Of a stretch of DNA of 64,000 nucleotides, positions 12,320 through 22,930 are shown in pieces. Location: positions 154,489,613 through 154,553,612 of the forward strand of contig NC_081405.1 in the NCBI RefSeq assembly GCF_030272615.1, in the 5' to 3' direction. The DNA comes from Cryptomeria japonica. Its lineage: Eukaryota; Streptophyta; Pinopsida; Cupressales; Cupressaceae. Position numbers and translations under genes: made by a program. Numbering within the stretch: position 1 is the stretch's first letter; every line of letters begins with the position of its first letter. The notes under the pieces were generated by a model. That model saw only the letters and a list, made by a program, of their open reading frames with translations. It did no database searches and was not told the DNA's origin.

Positions 12320-13601
12320 TTTGGCTCTATAGGCCAAAATATCAAGAATTTAGGCTTTCAGTCACTTCACAATGCGTAATTAGGTCATCTCCAAGGCCAG
12401 GGGTCAATTATCAAACTTTCCAAAATTTGGTCAAAATTCACCCAGACAAGATTGCACAACTCCATCATTAACTCTTAGGTAAAATTTGATCTTGCTTTCA
12501 AAAATTCCGACTGGACCTAGACAGACACACCGGACATCCTGACAGACTCATCCTATTTCAAAATTGCAATCCACGCGAGGATGCTCAATAATCTTTCAAA
12601 ATTTGACTGGACTGCGACTTGAAAATATCAAAAAGGAAACCCTAAGGCTTAGCCCTAGTCCAGACGACTCACTCACTAACCCAAAACCCTAAAAGCAGAG
12701 AGAAGAGCAGGCAAAACCGAGCAAAAAAAAAGGGGGGGTCTTGTTGACGTGTATTTTATACACAATCATACACAGAATAAAATACCAATAGGTATCTTAT
12801 CCTCTCTTGAGAAAATAGTCTCTAACTGCTGAAGATCTGCAAAAAGGATCAGTTAGATGGACTCCAAGGTTCTTTTAGTGGGGTCTCCACGTGTGGACAA
12901 GCTTTTTAGTGGTATGATGTGATTTGCTGTTTCCTCCAAGGGGTCTTACGTATTCAAAGCTCGAAGATTTTACTAAACTAAAGGAACTTTCAAAAAAAAA
13001 GCAAAAGATAGGGTTTGAGAGGTCTAATCTAGCCTAACCCTATGAATGACTTAGCATGAATGAGATTTGGCAAGACTCAACCAACTTCAATTTTGCCATA
13101 AGATAACAACTCAATTGAAATTAGTGCGATCTTCTAAGGTAATAATGATGTTCAATGCATCAAAGACCAAGGACACTACTACGAAGGTACATATCCTAGA
13201 TACGAAAATGCTTGAAGGTTAAGGACTCAAAATGTTCTCCAGTCGACCACGCAAGGCGTTCCTACAATCAGCAAGAAGCTAGTGGTTTGGATAGCGAATC
13301 CTACCAAATATCAAATCTCACACTTAGTCTTTCAAATTAACAAACTACTTTGATTGAGCGTGATTCAAGTACATCCAACAACCATGAAGATAACTTAAGA
13401 AATTTGCAACAAAACACCATAACTTCAATATTTTATTGATTTCCAAGTCATCATATACAACAATTGCTTGAATTTCTCTCTTCAAGACTCAATCTTGCTA
13501 CAAAATGAAATTGCTTCTAATTCTAATCTCTCTATTTCACTCTTATCTGACTATTCGACTATTAACTATTCACTATTACTAAATGAAATGAAAAATGGGG
13601 G

Positions 13602-13691
13602 TATAAATAGCATCCCTAGTTACAATGAAAGGTCCAGATTGAAAGAAAATCAACGGACAAGATCATGACACCTAAACCCTAATTAGGGTTT
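13602..13691 (-). promoter_or_regulatory. U3-type promoter of copy B: telo-box palindrome and TATA
   Basis: AAACCCTAATTAGGGTTT is at 13674-13691 and the TATA box (complement TATAAATAG) at 13602-13610. Order and spacing match copies A and C. Confidence 0.7.
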
Positions 13692-13793
13692 GTTACAAAT
13701 GACCTCCTTTTTACTGAACAATATTAAATACATAGCCAAATATTAAATTCGGCACAAAAATCTAGGAGGTATCAACCAATGAGAAATAAGATG

Positions 13794-16700
13794 TCATGTC
13801 ATCTGTAACAACCTTTCATCTAGAATCTTATTCCCTTTCCAATTCTCTTTCTTAGCATATGCAATGAATTTTGTCACGATTCCTTCGATTTTTGTGATTG
13901 GAATCTCGGGAAGATTCTTGATACTCTCTTCTAAGTGGATGACCTGATCGAATGCATCTAGAAGAGCTGCGTCCCAAGTAGGTTCAAGTTCCTTTGTTCT
14001 ATCAATCAGGAGCATGGTGGCATACATCTGATCATACTGCTCATCTGTAACATCTGCGTCCTTGCGAAAGATGATCTTGATTCTGTCCTCAAATTCTTGT
14101 ATATCCACATCTGTCTCGACCTCGATCCTTCTGCCAAGAATGGTACGAAGTACCTCAAATACTCTGTCCTGGATCGGATTGATCACCTCCTCAACTTGAC
14201 CACATCTAACACTGATGTCCTCAAAGAGAACACTCTTTATATGGAGTAAGGTTGACCACTGAAACAAACTGTGAGAATCACCTTCTAAGATCCTCTCCTG
14301 CGCTAAAATTCTTCTGGATGTGTGTCTTATTACTTTCAAGACAGGGATGACAACGTCCTTGGTATGGGCAAATGCAGCTATTGTTGCCATCAATCTGTGG
14401 ATTATCTCAAGAACTTGGATAGCTTGATGAATGATCTTCGACATCCTTGTAACAAATTCTATAGCCACTGTATGAGATCTATCCATCCAACTACATGTAC
14501 GCTGGACCAGGTTCCTGAATCTTTCTGCTTCATTGATCGATTGAAGGGGCAATGCCTGCACTGGTGATCTAACTGGATCCTGACGTCCCAAAGGTTCATT
14601 GATGTGACTGAAATATGTCCTCCATGCACCGACCTCTCTCTCAAGCTTTCTATTCTTTTCTACTTCTTCTCTAAACTTGTCCTTCAATGCCTCAAATGTG
14701 TCGGTGGCATCATCTAAAGTCTGCTCTGCTGTGGATGGTCCTAACTCAAAAGTCTGTATATCATAATCCTCTGCTAGGATCTCACCCTCATATTTATCTG
14801 CTGCCGGTGTAGCTATCTGCAGTTTTCGGGATCCAGTCTCATCTCGAATCATCTTGGACATCTTTGTAGCCTTCTTCTTCTCTGTTGTCATATGTGAACG
14901 TCCAACAAGGGTCTCTAAATCAATTGCACTGTCCTCGTCCTCAATTACGATTACCTTAGTCAATCTTTCCTTCAACCAATCTAGGATATTCGATCTTGTC
15001 TCTTGAACTTGAATTTCTTTATGTGCTATTTCTTCTTGTCTGGGAGGAGATGTCACTTCATTATCTTCTTCTGAATCATAGTCTTGGAGAGATCCATCTG
15101 ACGAAACATGCTGTGTCTGTCCTTCCTCCTGTCTGTCATTCTGTACCATCGACTCCATGGACTCTTCCACTCGAACTGTTCTATTTTCCGGTCTGGAAGA
15201 AGTACCTGGTGTTTGATCTTTGTTGGCACCTTGCTTTTTCTTGGAAGACTCCTTCTTTTCTGATCTTTCCTTTCTCTTTGAACCTCTCGAATGGAGATTG
15301 CCTTCACTGGCACACCGAAGGTTACCTTCACCTGAATTCCTAGGATTAGGATTGCCTTCACTAACACTTGCTCCACCTTCGGCTGGTTTATCTTCCAAAG
15401 TAAAAGACATAGCTATGCCTTGTTCTCTCAACTTCTGATGCTGAACGTCTACCCATCTGCGAGTACAAGACAAGACTGGTGCCATCAAATCATCTAAATC
15501 CATGACCTCAGGTTCATTCCAATTCAAACTTATTGTTTTGCTCTCTCTATCATATGAAGACTGGATGTGCTTGCCATTGTCCTGAGCTTGGTCGGCCACT
15601 CTGTAAATCCTACATTTCCTGATGAAATCCAAAGGCAATCTAGAATGTATCTTACGTTTCACTTCAAGATCATCTAGGAGGTTCATCATAAAATCTTCAA
15701 TTTGGTGCTCATGTCTAAATCTTCTACCGACCGTCTCTTCTAAATGTCCATGGGGATCAAAGCTCTCTCTCCAAGCAAAAGATGAAAAAGAATACAAGGC
15801 TAACTCCTTCTCTGCGTCATCCATGGCTAAGACATTAGGACATACCTCAACTGAATTACCCAAAATAATAGGTACCTGAACTCCATTCTGATGTCTGTGT
15901 CTGAATGCCTTCACATATGCTGCCAACTGCCTTGTTACTTCAAGTAACACAATTCTGTCTGTCGGGTACCTCGGCAACATGTATGGAGGTAAAGGACATC
16001 CATGCACTCTAATGTAAGTGAACTTGGGAAACTGAATGAACCAAGCACCGTACCTCTTGATGAACTCCTGGGCATCTTGAGATAATCTGTTGTGAATTCC
16101 ACCTTGCAACGTCCTCGTGATGTTCATCGTGAAAGTATCATTGACTAACTTGTAGTTCTTCCCTGGCGGATGATGCAAGTAGGTATAGGATTCACAAGCT
16201 CTGACCTCGCCGGGTCCTCTTCCAATCACTCCTCTGTGAGGTAGTCCTGCGTAGTCAACGCTCCTGATTAAGGCATAGATGACATATGAACTCATGTGGA
16301 AGGACTTAGTAGCCCTGAGTCTTCTCAACTGTACGTCTAAGCAATGGCTAATTATCCTAGCCCAATGTATTGTACCCTTTCCTTGAACAATCACCTGAAT
16401 GAAGTAAAACATCCATTTCTCAAAATAGAAGGCATGAGGTGCTCCTGTAACTCTGTTGAGCATGGTAATCAAATCTCTGTATTCCTCCTGGAAATCAATC
16501 CGGTGTGGTGTGTTCGGTACCTTGCTTAGACGGGGACGACTCTTGAGTAGCCAGTTCTTGTTGATTATGCTTAGGCAAGCATCTGGATCATCATCGTACA
16601 CTGATCTGGCTCCTTCAATGCTCTTGTATATCATGTCCCTGTGCTCTGGAAGATGGAGAGCTTCACTTATAGCTTCCTCTGAAAGGTACGCCAAAGTGTT

Positions 16701-17015
16701 TCCCTCATTGGACACAATTGTCCTGGACTGTGGATTGTAGTGACGGGCACACTCGATCATCAACTCGTGGCACTGAATAGCTGGAGGAAAACCGGCCGCC
16801 TTGATGATGCCACTCTCTATTATTCTCCGGGCGACAGGTGATGGCTTGCCAATGTAAGGGACCTCTCGAAACTTCTTCGTGCTAAAGTTCCCCAAGTTGG
16901 TATCTCCAATGTTGCTCCATTTAGACACGATCTTGGTCTCCACTTCTTCGGTCTTCTGATTTTCTTTCATGAGAGCCGAGCGGCTGGTGGATGCTCCCGC
17001 CTTCGGGGTCGCCAT
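13794..17015 (-). CDS. Giant-LTR protein, intact 1,073-residue ORF
   Basis: This is an uninterrupted ORF of unknown function. I start it at the ATG at 17015 (MATPKAG) because the context ATGGCG is good for plants and copies A and C share it; a frame extension upstream is probably intronic. Residues 30-530 form a conserved domain with ESGIIKAAGFPPAI, GNTLAYLSEEAISEALHLPE, KGTIHWARIISHCLDVQLRR, SSYVIYALIRS, RYGAWFIQFPKFTYIRV and PPYMLPRYPTDR. Residues 545-690 are low complexity, with EGN repeats and a basic KRKERSEKKESSKKK stretch, a possible nuclear signal. Residues 770-800 look coiled-coil, and 840-1073 are mostly helical. No protease, RT, integrase or zinc knuckle is visible. The N-terminal domain loosely recalls plant transposon-associated proteins of the Athila ORF1/Transposase_32 kind, but I cannot confirm that. 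Confidence 0.88.
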   Translation of the reverse strand: MATPKAGASTSRSALMKENQKTEEVETKIVSKWSNIGDTNLGNFSTKKFREVPYIGKPSPVARRIIESGIIKAAGFPPAIQCHELMIECARHYNPQSRTIVSNEGNTLAYLSEEAISEALHLPEHRDMIYKSIEGARSVYDDDPDACLSIINKNWLLKSRPRLSKVPNTPHRIDFQEEYRDLITMLNRVTGAPHAFYFEKWMFYFIQVIVQGKGTIHWARIISHCLDVQLRRLRATKSFHMSSYVIYALIRSVDYAGLPHRGVIGRGPGEVRACESYTYLHHPPGKNYKLVNDTFTMNITRTLQGGIHNRLSQDAQEFIKRYGAWFIQFPKFTYIRVHGCPLPPYMLPRYPTDRIVLLEVTRQLAAYVKAFRHRHQNGVQVPIILGNSVEVCPNVLAMDDAEKELALYSFSSFAWRESFDPHGHLEETVGRRFRHEHQIEDFMMNLLDDLEVKRKIHSRLPLDFIRKCRIYRVADQAQDNGKHIQSSYDRESKTISLNWNEPEVMDLDDLMAPVLSCTRRWVDVQHQKLREQGIAMSFTLEDKPAEGGASVSEGNPNPRNSGEGNLRCASEGNLHSRGSKRKERSEKKESSKKKQGANKDQTPGTSSRPENRTVRVEESMESMVQNDRQEEGQTQHVSSDGSLQDYDSEEDNEVTSPPRQEEIAHKEIQVQETRSNILDWLKERLTKVIVIEDEDSAIDLETLVGRSHMTTEKKKATKMSKMIRDETGSRKLQIATPAADKYEGEILAEDYDIQTFELGPSTAEQTLDDATDTFEALKDKFREEVEKNRKLEREVGAWRTYFSHINEPLGRQDPVRSPVQALPLQSINEAERFRNLVQRTCSWMDRSHTVAIEFVTRMSKIIHQAIQVLEIIHRLMATIAAFAHTKDVVIPVLKVIRHTSRRILAQERILEGDSHSLFQWSTLLHIKSVLFEDISVRCGQVEEVINPIQDRVFEVLRTILGRRIEVETDVDIQEFEDRIKIIFRKDADVTDEQYDQMYATMLLIDRTKELEPTWDAALLDAFDQVIHLEESIKNLPEIPITKIEGIVTKFIAYAKKENWKGNKILDERLLQMT

Positions 17016-17017
17016 AC

Positions 17018-17225
17018 CTACACAACATTTCATTATAAGAAATAGATTTTGCAATAAATAACGTAAATAAGAGAGATAAATTTTTAGGAAACATCATGAT
17101 AAGTCTCTAGAGTTATCATTTCCTAAAAACAACGATTGAGCTAAGAGAAATTCAAAAAATCAAAATTTCAAAACTTGAAATATGACGATGAATGAATAAA
17201 GCAATAATAATTAAAATCGCCATAC
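17018..17225 (-). other. Predicted 5' UTR intron, copy B
   Basis: Donor GAG/GTATGG and acceptor TGTGTAG/GT enclose 208 nt immediately upstream of the ATG. Position and splice context match copies A and C. Confidence 0.45.
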
Positions 17226-17629
17226 CTCGATAGAGAGCTAACTCTAGAATGCAAAAACAAAATTCGCCTAGGCAAAAATTGAGGTATAAAATAGTCTTCA
17301 ATGTGGTCTCCTCAAAATTGACTTTGCCACCCTTGGAGTGAACGTGATCTTCAAGTATCGCCTTAGACGTGGTCTTAAATGATCTTCAAATTTGTCCTTG
17401 ACAAATCGCTCAAACAAATCCTCCAAGTCCTTAGCAAATTCGCCTTAATGTATCCTCAAGTTCGCATTTGATGTGGTCTTCAAATTCGCACCACCCTTGA
17501 TAACTAAGCGCCACCCTTGGTTTGAATTCGCACCACCTTTGAACACACTTCGCACTATATTCGCCTCTTCTTAATTCGCATGAAGAAAGGTAAAAATGAT
17601 TATGTGAAAATGAAATCTCTCACCCTTCA

Positions 17630-17636
17630 TATATAG
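17630..17636 (-). promoter_or_regulatory. TATA box upstream of the ORF, copy B
   Basis: In unit sense GCGCTATATATGAAGG lies about 615 bp before the ATG, the same place as in copies A and C. Confidence 0.5.
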
Positions 17637-17964
17637 CGCGCTCATCCTTTCACCCCTTAGGCCGACTTGCTTAATAAAACCATTTTTTAAATGATTTGCA
17701 ATAAAATAACAAGGCCGACTTGCTTAATTGGGCGCTTCAAATCGATTTCCATTAATTAATTAATTAATTAATTATTAATGCCTTGCGTTTTTTAAATGTG
17801 AATTTCGATTTTTAAATAAAGGCAAAAAATAATTAATAAAAGATAACGCCATATTAAATGCTAAATAAAATGGATATTCAATTTTTAAATTGATTTAGCA
17901 TTTGAGGAAAATTCGAATTGCTTACTTGGCGCCAAAATTGGAAAAAAAAGAAGGGACGTACCTC

Positions 17965-19733
17965 ATCGCTCTGGTCCCTTGGAGAGGGACAGGAGCGATC
18001 CATGATTTTGGTCTTGATTTTGCATTTCTTACGTCCAACTCCTTCATCTTCGCGTTGAAAATCGATCATCATGATGAGTCCTTCGAATTTGATCATCTTG
18101 CATGCGTACTTAAATGCCTTTTGAGTGTTCATCGCCCTTGTCCCTTGGAGAGGGACAGGAGCGATCTCCAAATGTCCACGTTCAATATGCATCTTTGCTC
18201 CTCGATCTTTCATTGTTAGCGAATAACATCTATGCTCATTCCTTTTGCGCTTATTCCATTTGTCTTCATTATGTGTTTGGACGTATTAAAGGGACCATCG
18301 CCCTTGTCCCTTGGAGAGGGACAGGAGCGATCCACGTTTTCTCCTTGACCTTGGCAACTTCCAACTTCGATCCTCTTTGTGATGTCCTTCAAACGATGTC
18401 CCTTGCCTTGCTTATCCTCGCCTAGCTTTGATCTTGAAGGAATATGCGTGCTTTTGATAGGATCGCCCTGGTCCTTGTCCAAAGGACAGGAGCCATGTGA
18501 GTCTTTAGCATGACTAGCAACGTTTGAACGTTCAAAACTCTTGCATGTTATCTTCAAACGATGCCATGGACCTTGCATAACCTTGTGAATCTTTAACTTA
18601 GCACGCACTTGGAACAAAACGAGGAATCCAAAGCAAATCGCCCTGGTCCCTTGGAGAGGGACAGGAGTGATATAGTCTCCATGCTCAAAATGATGATCAT
18701 TTTACGTTCAAAACCCTTGTATATCATCTTTTTATCATACCATGGACCCTCTAAAACATTGCAACATCTTGTCCTTACGTAAATTTTGCATGAAATGACC
18801 AATGCCTTCAACATCGCCCTGGTCCCTTCCTGAGGGACAGGAGCGATCTAGGCTATAGGGTGCGAATTTCATCATTGCGACGACCCTTGAATGTTTGTGC
18901 TCGCTAAAAAAAAGGTCTTGAAGTGTCCCTTGCCACCTTGTCTTGACTTGGATCGACCTTGAACTTGCATAGGAAGTAACATCACCATTGTATCGCCCTG
19001 GTCCCTTGGAGAGGGACAGGAGCGATTTTCCTTTTGTAACCTTTACCTCACTTTGCCAGGTTCCAAGTTTATATTTAACGGACTCGTCCTTCTTCACTCC
19101 ATTCGTCCATGCCTTGACATCATCTGTAACTTTGCAAAAAAATCATTTATATCAAAAATCGCTCTGGTCCCTTCCTGAGGGACAGGAGCGAACTAGGCAT
19201 TTAGCACTGTTATGGACGTCCCAAAAATCTTCAATTTATATTCAACGCATTTATCTCATGTTTTTCCTTGTTTTTGAACGTAAACTTGCCTTGACCTTTG
19301 TCTGGATTTTGCATAATGAAGGAAATCGCTCTGGTCCCTGGGAGAGGGACGAGAGCTATAAGGTACCTCGCCCTGGTCCCTTGGAGAGGGACAGGAGCGA
19401 TTTGGTCAATATAGGTCATTCTCCTTCGTTTTTGCATCTCAAATTATATTCATTTGGCAAAGCATCTTCCTTTGGACGTCGTCAAATTGTTAAGTCATCA
19501 AAATCTTGCAAGGACAAGGCGAAATTTGATTTGTAGCTCCGGTCCTTCAGTGAGGGACAGGAGCGATTTTCCTCCTGGAGGCATTTCTGTGCTCATAAAA
19601 ATCTTCAATTTATATTCAATGGAAAGATATTGCCGTTCTCCATCACTTCAAACTTGAAATTTGTCTGGACTCTGCAGGGATGATGAAATATTTGAAAATG
19701 AGCTCCCGTCCTTCACTGAGGGACAGGAGCGAT
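17965..19733 (-). repeat. Palindrome array, copy B (12 units, about 166-bp period)
   Basis: Palindromes start at 17965, 18131, 18297, 18462, 18637, 18813, 18992, 19158, 19325, 19367, 19535 and 19701. Spacings are 166, 166, 165, 175, 176, 179, 166, 167, 42, 168 and 166 bp. The pattern, including the single 42-bp interval and the cluster of 175-179-bp intervals, mirrors copy C. In plus-strand form a typical unit is ATCGCCCTGGTCCCT, a short loop, then AGGGACAGGAGCGAT. Confidence 0.94.
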
Positions 19734-20134
19734 TTTGCTCCTACAGGCCAAGATAACATGATTTTTCACATTTTAACACTTCTCGAGGCGAAAACAAATC
19801 AATTCCAATGCCCAGGATCAGAATCAAAAAAAAGTCAAAATTTGGTCAAAATATTCAATCGGACAAAAATTCACATTTCACTTTCAACACTTAGACAAAT
19901 TTAAGCTCTGCATCAACATTCCAATTGAAAATTAGACCATTTTGGCGAATTCATTGCATTCAAAATTTGCATCCTAGAAAAGGAAGCTCAAAAGCTCTCA
20001 AAAACGACTGGATTTTTGGCTTGACAAGACAAAATTTAAAACCCTAAGGCTTGACCCTAAATCCAGACGACCAACTGACTAGCAAAATCCTAAAAACGAA
20101 AGCAAAAGCGAGCGAAAGACAAGCAAAAAGAGGG

Positions 20135-20219
20135 GGTCCCCAGTTGCGATGGGGCGATGTGTGAAATGGTCACAACAGGTCCCCATTTCAATGGGGCGAT
20201 GTGTGAAATGGTCACAACA
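20135..20219 (-). repeat. Duplicated 42-bp terminus of copy B
   Basis: Two near-identical 42-43-bp blocks (20135-20177 and 20178-20219) each end in GTGAAATGGTCACAACA on the plus strand. Each contains a palindrome of the form CCCCAT...ATGGGG; the outer one, CCCCATTTCAATGGGG, is close to perfect. The target duplication GGCGG follows the outer block, so the duplication was part of the inserted DNA or arose at integration. Confidence 0.88.
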
Positions 20220-20224
20220 GGCGG

Positions 20225-22930
20225 TCTTCACCTCACTGACCTCCTATCTCTCTTTCCCCCCAGGGTAAACCCGACCGGAGCTTCAAAAGGTCCCACTTTT
20301 TCTGAATTTGATCATCCCACCTAGAAATAATGCACACCTTCTTACTCTTCACTTTACTCACCACCACTTCACAAATAGTCCTCTTCACATCCTCAATTAC
20401 CGTTTGAATCAGCCTAGCTTGATCCCTAAATACTTGGAAATTCCTTTCCTTCCAGATCTTCCATGCAATCATTGAGGGGCCTGCAATCCAAATGTCTCCC
20501 CAAAGCGAATGCTTCCCCCTAACAGGCCATCCCCTCAAAAAGCCAATCATCAATCTAGGCTTGACAGTATATAATTCAATCGACTCAAGGAATTGATCCC
20601 AACATTTACTAGCAAACTCACATTCGAACAAGAGATGGTTGGTACTCTCTTCCTCCTTAGCACATTACAAACAAATACTAGGACTGACGATCCCAATCTA
20701 TTTAAGTCTATCGCCTGAAAGGATCCTATCATGAAGAGCAATTGACAAAAAATCACCCGCTCTAGGTGCTACTTTATTGCTCCAACACAAATTAGTTGGC
20801 CAACCCCCTCAGATCTTTTTTTCAAAATATCATAGCCAAGTTTGACACTATACTTCCTTGAAGCAGCAACACACCAAATGACCTCGTCCTCTATGCCTAC
20901 CACTACAACCTTTCTTCCTCTTAATTCCGAGAAAATCCTCTCCCGTTCATCTTCTCTCAAGATGCCCCCATCGTCTAGTCTCCATACCGCCAAATCCCCT
21001 GTCTGAGCATTATTATGGAAGTAATTTGCCTCTACTCTGTCTGCTCTATCCTCCAGAGCCATAGCCTTGTCCTTGTCAGCTAACAAGTCTTCCAATGCCA
21101 TCCCCCCGCTCCACAAATCTCGCCAAAAGCCCGCTCTCCTTCCATTCCCGACTTTCCGTGTTAGATGGTTGGTGATAACTCCTCTACTTTCCCACAAAAA
21201 CTTCCAAATAAAAGACCCTCTAGGAGAATTGGCAATCGTTAAGATTCTTTCTGGATTATCCACTTCCAAGTATTTATGTCTCATGATTCTACACCATAAT
21301 TTTTCCGGATGTTTGAACATCTTCCAGGTTAGCTTGGCTCCTAACACTATATTCTAATAGAACATGTTGCGCACACTTGCTCCTCCCTCTAGTTTGTCTA
21401 AACATACGGTGTCCCACTTGATCAATGGGATCCGCTTCACATCCCTGGAACCTGCCCATATAAATCTTCTAAAAATACTTTCAATTTTACGCACCGATTC
21501 CTTGTTGATGCTAAAACATGACATTGAGAATATTGGAATAGCCAATAGCACCGCTTTGTGCATGACAATCCGACCAGCCTGCGACAACTAGCTATTTTTC
21601 CAATTGGAAGCCTTATCCTTACATTTCTCTACCAATTTTGTCCAGAATTTATTTTTGCTGCTCCCATCAAAGAGACGAATACCCGGGTAGTTTACGGGGA
21701 AAGCTCCAATTTTGAAACCCAATATACCCATATGATTTTCCTTTGAATCCGCTTACTGGAGTTAAAGAAAAACATCTCTGATTTATCTTTATTCATATAC
21801 TGATCTGACCCTGTCGAAAACAAATCCAAGGTATCTTTGATAGTCTGAGCTTCTTGCACTGTGGTCTCTCCAAACAACATAGTGTCATTGGCGAATTGTG
21901 AGTGGGTGACCGGTTCCAACCCTTCATGAACGACCACCCCTTTCCAAACCTGCCTCTTAGTAGCCTTGATCAACCAACTAAGAGCCTCTGGCATCAACAC
22001 AAATAAAAACGTGGAAATGTGGTCTTCTTGATGAAGACGGTTATGAGATTCGAAGAAACCATATAAGGATCCATTAACTAAGATAGGAAATCTAGGACCC
22101 TCAATACAAGTGCAAATAATACTAATCCATTCCTCAAAAAAACCAAACCTCCTAAGCACCTTAAACAGAAAATCCCAGGAAACTCTATCATAAGCCTTAC
22201 TAACATCCAATTTGATTGCCATACCTCTATATTTGTTAGCCTTAGCAGAATGACAAACCTCCGATGCCAATGCTTTTGACAAAACCTTATAAATAGTGTT
22301 GCACAGAGATATAGGTCGGTAATCAGACACGAATTCACAATCGCCCTTCTTGGGGATGGACACAACCACATTATTATTCATGTCCTTAATACATTTCTTG
22401 TGAGCCTGAATATCTTCCACCAATCTAAAAATATCTTCCCCATAAAATCTCAACATCTTTGATAAAAGCCAGCTGGAAATCCATCAGGTCCCGGAGCTTT
22501 ATTAGGATGAAGCTGAAAAACGGCCTCCTTAATCTCTTCCCTAGAGAATTTTGCATTCAATATCTCATTATCCGAATTGAAGACTAACTTTGGAATTTCT
22601 TCAAGCACTTTATTTTGCTCAAAATTGTCCTACGGGATAGCATTACACAAAACCGATTCAAAGAACCTAACCGCCTCTATTCCAATTTCGACTTCCTCCA
22701 TACACCATTCCCCCTTGTCATTTCTAATCCTATCGATTTTGTTCGTGTTCCTGCGGGCTTTAACTGAGGCATGAAAATATTCTGTGTTCAAGTCTCCTTC
22801 CCTCAGCCATGACTCACGAGCTTTGTCCTTCCAATAAATTTCTTCTCTCGCAAGTAATACAAAAAGTTTAGACTTAAGGGATTTTTCCGCCCTAAATTCT
22901 TGTTCCCCCAATACCAAATGCTATAATTTT
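20225..22930 (-). pseudogene. LINE reverse transcriptase and zinc-finger region
   Basis: The minus strand contains, across several frames, HPNKAPGPDGFPA, SDYRPISLCNTIYKV, GMAIKLDVSKAYDRVSWDFL (RT motif A), THSQFANDTMLFGET (motif C), the thumb and connection (MSCFSINKESVRKIESIFRR, LVLGAKLTWKMF-like, ILTIANSPRGSFIWKFLWES) and the end-region KIWKERNFQVFRDQAR. Motif C reads FAND instead of FADD (codon 21887-21889), so a catalytic Asp is lost. The GLRQGDP-type motif has decayed to NRLHQEDH, and about 30-50 residues after KVLSKALA are missing. It is interrupted at 20225 by the giant LTR insertion. Confidence 0.9.

Larger units (their letters stand above)
5946..12741 (-). repeat. Giant LTR unit, copy A
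   Basis: This 6,796-bp unit is the 3' member of the pair in its own orientation. From high to low coordinates it has a truncated start, a leader, a 13-member palindrome array, a TATA box, a leader with a predicted intron, a broken ORF (7014-9543), a telo-box palindrome, a second TATA box and the ending GTCAACA. Its first 40 or so bases, including the terminal CCCCAT/ATGGGG palindrome, are missing at the junction with copy B. Confidence 0.85.
5946..20219 (-). mobile_element. Tandem pair of giant LTR units, one insertion
   Basis: The 14,274-bp block starts TGTTGACGTG and ends GGTCACAACA. It is flanked by the perfect pentamer GGCGG at 5941-5945 and 20220-20224. Inside are two direct copies of the same unit, B (12742-20219) and A (5946-12741), both reading minus. 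The host is the LINE RNase H region, which resumes across the insertion. A lacks about the first 40 bp of the unit. No PBS, gag-pol or polypurine tract lies between the copies. One target duplication around two units fits two LTRs whose internal region has been lost. A multimeric integration product is the main alternative. Confidence 0.85.
12742..20219 (-). repeat. Giant LTR unit, copy B (most complete)
   Basis: At 7,478 bp this is the longest copy and has the only undamaged ORF. It starts (minus strand, from 20219) with TGTTGTGACCATTTCACACA and ends with CGTCAACA at 12742. Its first 42 bp are duplicated. All other parts follow the common order: leader, 12-palindrome array, TATA, predicted intron, ORF, telo-box palindrome, second TATA, R/U5-like end. 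There are no LTR-retrotransposon domains. Confidence 0.87.

Noticed and set aside
14996-15438. Plus-strand ORFs opposite the giant-LTR protein
   Set aside because: They are shadows of the charged linker of the minus-strand ORF and are not conserved beyond what the coding strand imposes.
18988-19536. ORFs of 60-180 codons repeating PGPLERDRSD or LSLSKGPGR
   Set aside because: These are translations of the palindrome repeats. They occur in both strands and several frames and do not share starts.
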